From: Durusdinium trenchii
Taxonomy: Eukaryota; Sar; Dinophyceae; Suessiales; Symbiodiniaceae
Assembly (NCBI GenBank): GCA_963970005.1
Contig: CAXAMN010003558.1
Coordinates: 25,001-89,000 of the forward strand
DNA: 64,000 bases
Direction of reading: 5' to 3'
The position numbers and the translations under genes were made by a program. This document shows, one piece after another, positions 46,901 through 55,900 of this stretch (positions within the stretch are counted from its first letter, which is position 1; each line of letters starts with the position of its first letter). Below the pieces are notes generated by a model. That model ran no database searches and was not told the origin of the DNA. It saw nothing but the letters and a program-made list of their open reading frames with translations.

Positions 46901-49900
46901 ATAATATGGTACAATGATGTATTAATTATCTGAAGTTGTGTTCTAAACTCCAAAGCAGTTGCTGGGAAAAGCAAACCGTAAGTCAACCAAATCCATGAAG
47001 TGGTCCATGAAGCATAATGTATGATACTCAAAGGAGAAGCATATCGACAAGCCGTTCTGTGGATGTTCCTCCTCCGTCTGATTTGTTTTGCTTTATTCGC
47101 AGCCATGTATTAGTATGACAATGTGTTAAAGTGTGTCCACAGGTTTCCACTCTGATGAGTATCTTCTAATTGTATCAAATTTTTGGTTTCCAGAATGTTT
47201 CCCCTTCTCCGAGTCTTTTTCATCACGCAGAGGCGAGCAGCAGGGGCCACCTGAAGGTGGTCCAGCTTTTGCTGAAGGCACTGGTTCTCTAGGGAGTGCC
47301 TACTGGGTTGTATGTGTCATGTCAGTGAGCTTCTCCTCGCCCCAAGTGTTTCCTATAGTACAAGTTGATCTTTTTGCTCTTCCAGTCTACCAAACTTAAC
47401 TCAAAATTGTATGGTTCTACTTCGTTCTCGACCCCACAAATCTCACAAGATTCATGTCCTTTTGGGCAGCAACTCTTGATTTTCTCCTTCAGCTTGTGAA
47501 GTTTGCTTCATACACACCTCCCTCACTGCGCGTCCGACCAAACGCGTGTGCTTTTAGCCTTTCACGCCTGGGTCCCAGGCACAAGCCAATGTGGAGCATA
47601 AAGACTGCCATGGAACCACCCCGCTGATGTTTGCCGCCAAATTGGGCCACATAGAGGCTCGGACCTGGGGATGCCGGAGCTTCTTTGCTGAGGGAGCCAC
47701 AACTAGACGAACGAGATGCCTGACCCTGACTGCCAGGTGCTGCGGGAGCCCCTTCTTTCAACAAGGTCTAAGAGTCTGAGGTTGTTTATCTTACATTTTC
47801 TTCAGCTGCAGCAGTTTCTTTTCGTACAACCTTGATTGGGGGGTCGCATTTTTTCAGCGGCGTCTTGGCAACCAAGTTTTATAGAGACTAAATGTTGGCA
47901 GGCCCAAAGTCTGGATTTGAGGCGACATCCTCATCTCCATTAGCTGCTCTCCTGGGTGCAGGTGGTGAAGTGTTTGCTGTCTTCTGGTGCCAGCATGAAT
48001 GAGGAGGATAAGCCTCTTGCTCTTGAGGTAGTGGATGATTGGCTGGGTGGGTGGGGCTTTCGGTGAATGGCTACACCGAAAACACACCGATGAGCCTCAC
48101 CTCAGCCTGAAGACTTAAAGGATGAGCCTCACCCAGTGTGGAGGAGATCGTCGATCTTCAGCATACGCAAACATATACTCTTTCAAGGGAGTTGAGCAGG
48201 CTTCGATTGCTTTGTGGGACAAACTTCAAGAAAACTGCCGCACCGGAAGACACCCACAGGAAGAATCTCTGGAAACATCCTGACAAATGATCTATCTATC
48301 AACTCACTAGTGCTGCGTGGTGCTGTGTATTGATTTCCGGTGATATCCATTGGGCCGGCAAGGGGTCCCGCATCCTGGTCCTTTCCAGTCATCGCCCATG
48401 CTGGAATCCGTCAATCTTTCTCAGTCAGGGGTCCAGGACGTGCAGAAAGTCAAAGAACCACACGGCATAAGCCAGATGTTGAAGATGATTGAAGATGATG
48501 GACGTCGGAAGTCTCTATACTGTACTATAAATAGATGAAACAACACCCCATTACCTCAATCTTTGTGTTTGTGCCATTGAAGTCTTAGCCCTATCACTTC
48601 TCCGTTGGGATGTCATCCACCATCATAAACCCACGGAGACACTGCGTGTCTCCCACCACCGCGTGAGACCCGGTGATCGCCTCGACGTCGAGGCAGTCGA
48701 GAACGGCCTTGGTGTTGGCCTCGTCCGAAGGGCACGCGGAGGTGGGCCTCGAGACGCAGGGGACGCGGAGACGTGGGGTGGGCGCCGTCCATGCTTGGTC
48801 TGGCCATTGTCCCTTTCGAAAGACCAGATACTGGATTGATATGATGGTCACCATCCCTCATGATATTCGGACTAGAAGATGGGAGGGGTTGACGTCTGTA
48901 GAAAACGGGCATTCTTTAGTCAAGAGGTGGCAAACTCACCTGCAAGGGGTCAGGTGTTGCATGTTCTAGAGAAAATATAGTCCACTAGAATATGAGACAC
49001 ACAGGTAAATAGGCATGCTTCCGAGATCATTTTCTGGACATCACCGTGTTTTCTTGATTCTATTCCCCTTCATTTTCTAGTGAGGGCTCCTCATTTTCTA
49101 GCAAACATGATGAGTCAAGACTGTCAAGATGGGATTTAAGTAACAGCATATGAAACAATTAAAGCTTCAAGATCTAGACACATAAAAGTCAAGAAAGACA
49201 TTTAGAACATTTTTCAGGCCGAATATTATGGGGAAAGGGTTGGAAGGAATGGGAATTTGTTCATTCGGATGATTTATATACTTCATTTCCACATCTTAGC
49301 ACCTCTTTCATTCCTTTTTGCCGGCTCAGGCGTCTCTTTTAGGCGATTTGTTTCACAGATTCGGCGGATGCCAACTTCCAGACTGGTTCGGACTATCTAG
49401 CGATCCTGAACGAATCCGTGTGCTAAGAGGCGACTTGGTTTCGGTTGTTCGGCACTCTTTGGGTCCGAGAAAGCGCCTCGAATCCAGGTGATTCGAGCCC
49501 TTTGTGAAGCGGGCTGCGACAAAGATGCTTGGCAAGTGTTGAGTTTCATGATTAGAATGATTACAATATCCCCAAGTTGCAGGGGTTGGGATGGGTTTGG
49601 AAAGAAGGTTTCGGGGGTTGGCCAAAGGCTTGAATCACACGCTTGCCCTTCTGCATTCCACGGGAAATTCAGAACACCCATCGCGACTGCCCCCCCTCAC
49701 AACGTTCCAATATGCATGTTCGAGAGAAAGATCGTGACGAGCCCCATGATTGCCATCATTTTGGACACCAGTTGTGGCTTTTGCAGGATTTGCGTAGGGT
49801 GATTATAGGAATCTACTTTGTAAAAGCCCTGTTGCAAAGCGAACATTTGTGACTCCCTAGAAGGTGCACATTCTCGACCAAAAAGAAGCGAGGAGATCAA

Positions 49901-52900
49901 AGGAAAGAACCTCACGAGAGAGGTAGGCACTACTTCCATGCTTGGATTGGAGGACCTCAACCCTAAGGCAGAGGTGCACAGCCTTAGATCAGAAGAGGAT
50001 GAATTACCTAATGCATAGCAATAATCAGCATTCATTGGTTTGTCTATCACTGATGGATGATATCACATGAAAGATATGTTGAACTGATTTCTTTGCCCTG
50101 ATGGAATGATATGGAATGTATACTGTATATAGGTTTGTTGTAGGCTCTTGTAGGGTATTTGCATCAAATTTCTTCTGGTTTGTAGGGCCTGATGGGATGA
50201 AAGCTTTCTCAGCTTTCTCCGCCCCACTCTTCAACGCCTCAGGACGCTCGGGACGAAGAGGGCCGCACCCCGCTGTTGTCAGCGGTGGCTGCGGGGCGCA
50301 CGGAGGTCGCAAAGGTTCTCCTGGAGCAAAGGGTGAACCAGGCAGGAGCTGTACATGTGTTCGTTGTGCTGCGCTTGTGCCGGGCTTGTGGTCCAGTCAA
50401 CAACATCACCATGACCATACCCCTTTGTGGGGATTGTTGCTGTTTTTGTTGATGATGGTGATGCTGAGGAGGATGACTTGCTGCAACCATGTCACATGAT
50501 TCTTGAATCAGAAACATCAAAAAGGTAGAATAAATGCACCCTTGGCCCATGATGGCAGGTAGACCGTATACTCAGTAGATCTCAGTGTCTACTCCCGATA
50601 GATTCATTTCTGGGAAAAATACGACTCCTTTCCAAGGGAGAGTAACAAGGTTCGCTACTAGAAACAAGTGCATCGCTACTAGTAACAAGTGCCTTACTAG
50701 TAGTAACGAGAAGCTAGTAGAAACAAGTGCCTTACTAGTAGTAACAGGTGCCTTACTAGTAGTAACAAGAAGCTACACAGGTCGACCGTTCCTTGCCGAC
50801 GTTGACCGTTCGCGACCATTTGTACAACTCACGATTTTGTGCCTCTTGGGAGACCAATATTTGTCGCCAAAAAGATCCGGAAGAAGGAGAACACCATGAA
50901 GACATGACTGATCAACTCTGTAGACTTCGAAGGGTTTCTTGCTTCAACAAAAAGAGCTTCACCCACAACGGTCATGGTCTCTTTTGGTGCGGGCGACTCG
51001 TTTTGGCATAAAAAAAGATGTTTCTTTTTCGGTTGGCGGTTGGCGCAGGAGTTGGTCGATCACCATGGTCGGACGCCATTGCATGAGGCAGTGCTTGGCT
51101 CGCAAACCTTTGGAAACTCAGATGAGTTGGATGATCTCAGATGAGTTGGGTCTGTCTTCCTGGACCGAGCTTTGGATGTGCTGAGGATTGCTCAAGCATT
51201 TACTTGAAGCTGGAGTGGATAAGCACCGCACAGATGACCAAGGAGACATTGGCTATAGGGGGTATCGGTTCGGTTTCACTGGCTTTCAGTTCGAAAAACT
51301 GGCAGACCGAGACAAGGTTGACAGTGCGGTCGGGTTGTGGAGTGTTGTTATGCAAGTTCTTTTGTTTTCTTTTCTTGAAATCTCACTGAGCTCAGAGGTT
51401 CCAAGAATGATCGAAAGGAGCGACTGCACATCTCAAGAATGCGAACATGAAGGCGGTCCTTGAGGTCAAAAACAACAGTCAATATACCCATAGTATAGTA
51501 GTGATGGCGATACAGAGACTCCTTCAGCGTTCTTGGAAGCTGAACTCCCGCCCCATGGAGAGCATGCCGAATACGCCGTAGCCAGTAGAGCAGGACGCAC
51601 CGCCCTCTACGAGGCTGCGTGTTATGGTCACAGGCGACGTGAGTGAGTCGAGAGAATGAGTTGGATGAGCCATTCCCGCTTGCAGGAGGCCATACTAGGG
51701 TCTCAATTTCTAAAGGGTTCACCTTTGCAAGGTAGGATCTTGCCATGGCCTCCAAGCGAATAGATCCTGCGGATGAAACCTAGGTAGCAAAGGGGGATAT
51801 GGCCAGCGTCAGGTGTTGGCAGGAGGTTGCCACACTTTGCATCGTGAACGACCATTTCTGGGGCGGGCTGCTTAATCTTCGCCTTGTGGCCCTTGGGGGA
51901 ACCAAGCAGAAGACTGAAGACTGCCGAAGACTGATGACTCTTTTCTTTTCAGGCAAGTGGTGAGTTACCTGATCCAGAATGGAGCTGATGTGGATGCCCG
52001 GGACACGGATGGCAAGAGCTCATTGTACATAGCATGTCAGTCTCCAAGCTGCATGAAGAGCCGTCTAGGCCGGTTTGTTGTACAAAATGGACACACATGC
52101 GCACACACACACACACACATGGACACCATAACCAATCCATGTGTTTCATGTTGGGTCATTTCATTAGGAGCAACTACTCAAGTTCTAATTCACGTGTTTC
52201 ATACAGTAGCAATGGGTCTGCAAAAAGCAGCATCTCCGCCGAATGCATTTGGCGACCTAAAGCTATACCAGACCTGCTGTTGAAGGTCTCCTAGGACATC
52301 ACAGCCAAGGATGGGTCACGTGCAGGTGGCCAAAGCTCTGCTGGATGCCGGTGCATCCGCCGAGATCGCCGACCATGAGGGGAATCATGGCGAGGAATTG
52401 GTGCGGGTGATGCGTTGGGCCGCCTTGGCGTTGGGTTCGAGTCCTGCGAACGGACGAACGGTGAAACATGGGATGCTCTGGTGGGGGGCCATCTGAGATA
52501 GCTCTGGGAGTGCAAAGGGAGTTTTCTGAATCAGAACCCTGGGTTGCCCAATGGGAGTTTATCTTAATTCAGTAGTCTAAGTTGGACCCGCTGGGTGCTC
52601 TTGATTTACTTTCTTTGTACAGCCGCCAGAGCTATTGCATGCTATTTCAAACTTTTCAGAGCTATTACTAATTACCTAAAATCTTCCAGGCTTATTCCTA
52701 AAAGTCCCATAGCCATAGCTATAGAATTGTTCACAGAAGCTTCAGAGATTCTCTGGGCTACTCATTTCTGGGCTAGCCCCCGAAATCCACCGGCAGCTTA
52801 GGGGGCTAGCTAGTTAGGGGAATTTTGAAGCCACCTCCATTTTCTGACTATGTCGAGTGGGGACAGTTGCACCAAAAAGCCGCACTGGATTCTTCATGGC

Positions 52901-55900
52901 CTGGCTGATGAAGGGAAGATGAAGATGAAGGTTTCGGACAAGACTGTGCAGGTCTTTTTCTCTTTCTCCCTTTCTTGAGGCACACACCATGAATTTATTA
53001 AAATATATATATATATATGTATATTATATATATACTCAACTATTTCTGGAGGCTGTTCACCGGGCGAAGCTGAGGTGGACTCCTTTGCATGCTGTTTGCT
53101 GGGCGGGTCACATTCAACTGGTCCGGATCCTGAGCCAGGCGAGGTCAGGACGTGAGGACGGGCTGAGAAAGACGTACATATATATATATATATGTTACCC
53201 CCCGTTGTACCTACTTTTAGCCCTTGTTGGCATATTGTTGGCATATGTTATATATATATATACAATGTATGTAATATTTCTCTACAAATCATGCACATAC
53301 CAGTAAAAATACAAAAAGGGTAGGTACAGGAGGGGGGGCCCACCATATATATATATATAAGATAGATAAGTTTTCCTCAACTGGAAGAGGGCGAGCACAG
53401 TATCGTGCTCCTTTCCTTCTTGGAGATCTTAGGGAAACACTAGGGGGAAACAATGGTCTAATGGTCTGTCTGAGGTCTGAGATGCCTTATTGACCCTCTT
53501 TTGACGTGAACATTGTATTGGCTTGAGCTCGTTTGAGATGTCCAGCCATACATATATAGCTTCAATGTGTCTATTCATGGACCCTTCAGGTCGTTTCTTT
53601 CATTTCATCAATGATCATACCAGCGTTGCCACCTCCAGATCCGATCGCTGGTCTCGGGGGTGACCATCGCTGGTCTTCGCTCGCCCTGTGTCCAGGTCTC
53701 CTTCAGGGATTCCGTGGACCAGCAAGGAGCCAACGGTTCGGCGCGACGAGACGCCTTGCCAGACGGCACGAGTTCGGCGCTCGGTGGGAATGTGAGATGC
53801 GATTCACCCCGTCTGTGCAGGAACCACGTCCGTCCACTCACGTGATGACCTGTTCCTAGTAGCTTCTTGTTACTACTAGTAAGGCACTTGTTACTAGAAG
53901 CGATGCACCTGTTCCTAGTAGCTTAAGGTGTTAAGGTGGTTCATTTAAAGTTGGCCCGGCCATGGAGCCCTTGGCTCGCGTAAAGCGGCTTGCCGCGCAG
54001 GATGGACCCCACTCTTTGCTGCTTGCATGGGGGGTCATGCACAGGTGGTTCGATCTTTGATTCAGCAGCTTGGCGGATCTCGGAGTTCATGCAGCGTAGC
54101 AGATGGTCAGGGGATTTGATCCCATAACCACCAACTAAACATCGAAAACACATGAAAACACCAAATTGAATAGGCTACTGTACAATTTCTTTAGGAAAAA
54201 AGGACTTTAAAGACAACAGTCTTTCGTATTTACTGTCTTCCAAGGCAGCTTTTCGGACTGTTTTGAGCCGAGACCGGCAGGGCGGGCTGCGACCGGAACC
54301 GCCGCGACTCCATGGGCCGCACGCCGCTGATGGAAGCCGCGCGGCTCCGCTGGGGCGCCGTGGTCGAGACGCTGTGCCAGGCGAGCAGACGCCGCGGGAG
54401 ACGTTGGGGTGATTCAGCCTGGCCTTTTTCCGGTCGTGTTATTGGAGCAGCTGAATATTGAGAAGGTGAGAATTGTTTGGAATGTTTCGATTTGCCTGGT
54501 AGTTAGCAATTGGAGTTTGGATGCAGCAGAAACGAAGCTGCGTGCGGCTGTGAGGCAAAAGCGCACACTGATCAGCTTGACCAACAAGGGAGGCCAGGTG
54601 TTGTTTCTTGCCAGAAGATCAATTCGGTAGAGCTATTTTTGGGGACATTGTGAAACTGTTTGCATTTGGTTGCGTGCGAATGAGATATTGTGGGTAGTAG
54701 GGCTTGAAACCATGTTCTTCTTAGTATCCAAAACCACGCTTCTATGAGGAAAGAATGTTGCCTAGGGAAATCTCGGTGAGCTTCAGCATCCGCACAAGGT
54801 CCAGTGAATTTTTGGTTTGCACAATCGAAATTACAGTAATGGCTTTCGTTTTCTGTGTTTTGTGTCGGTTTCTGAATGGCTCACATGACATCAGTCTCGG
54901 TTTTCGGTGTTTTTCCCCAGTCCACCAGATCTCGGGCTAGGGCTCCATTGCATGTGGCGGTGTGGAGTGGCTCTTTGCACGTGGTCGACCTACTACTGCA
55001 AGCAGCGGACAAGAACAGGGCCGATTCGTGTGGAAGGACGCAGTGTTTCACTTCTGCAAAGAGAAAGATGACGTGCCGCAAAAGGAAGTCAAGACAAGGC
55101 CAGCACCACCCTCACCCCTCTACATCCCCGGACCATGTTAGATGAGGGATAAGGAGATCCAAGCTGATGGTCATGGGAAACACGGTCCAGCAACAAGTGA
55201 CATGTGGGCAGAAGCAAAGGTTGGCACGTTGATTTCTACATTTGGTTTTGGAAGGTTGCGAGACCTTGCGCCACTGCCACTGCCATGCCACTGCCATCAT
55301 CAGATCCCCTTGTCTAAAGGTCTGTTCAACCCAATGCAGACGCTCGGCTCTCAGAACACAGGGCGAACGGCTCGATCACCTTATCAGGACGGCCCTCTTC
55401 TTGTCGGCCTTCCTGGGGCATTTGCCAATCACTCGGCTCCTTTGTGAAGGTGGTGTGACTGGGCCGGGAATTCATGGAAAGGGCGTGGGAACCAAAAAGG
55501 GAGAAGCTTTGAGCAACGTCAAACGGGTGCAGCATCGAATTGAGTGTTTTTGAAAGTTTTTGACAGGTCGACGCTTTGTTCCTTGATTTATGTTGCATGT
55601 GCACACTCATTTGTAGCCGACTTGCAACGTACTGTAGCGAGGAGGCGGGGCAAGAATTGCCAATGGGCTTTCAGGAGTGGTTATTTCAGCTGAATCCAAA
55701 TTTCAGCAACCAGCAAGCCCCCCAAGAACCAAATGCTGCTTCAGGAACAGAAGGATATTAGTTTGCGGCAGTTTGCTAATTGAATAATATATTATATTGA
55801 AGTTGATTCTAGCAGCCAGTCTGACTTAATATCTCAGGGTCAGGACTATGTGCCGCTTGGTGGCTTGGTGAGGAAACTTGTGCCTCGATTTGGCTGCGCC

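Noticed and set aside
47657-47779. Continuation of ankyrin exon 7 in its own open frame (ARTWGCRSFFAEGA...)
   Set aside because: It resembles an ankyrin helix only loosely and in shifting frames; the splice to 47962 gives a perfect repeat. It could be a relic of an older repeat, but this cannot be shown.
51633-51645. GTGAGT at 51639 as the end of ankyrin exon 14
   Set aside because: It looks like an ideal 5' splice site, but using it breaks the frame with the next exon; GC at 51634 restores AGG CAA (RQ) and a 33-residue repeat.
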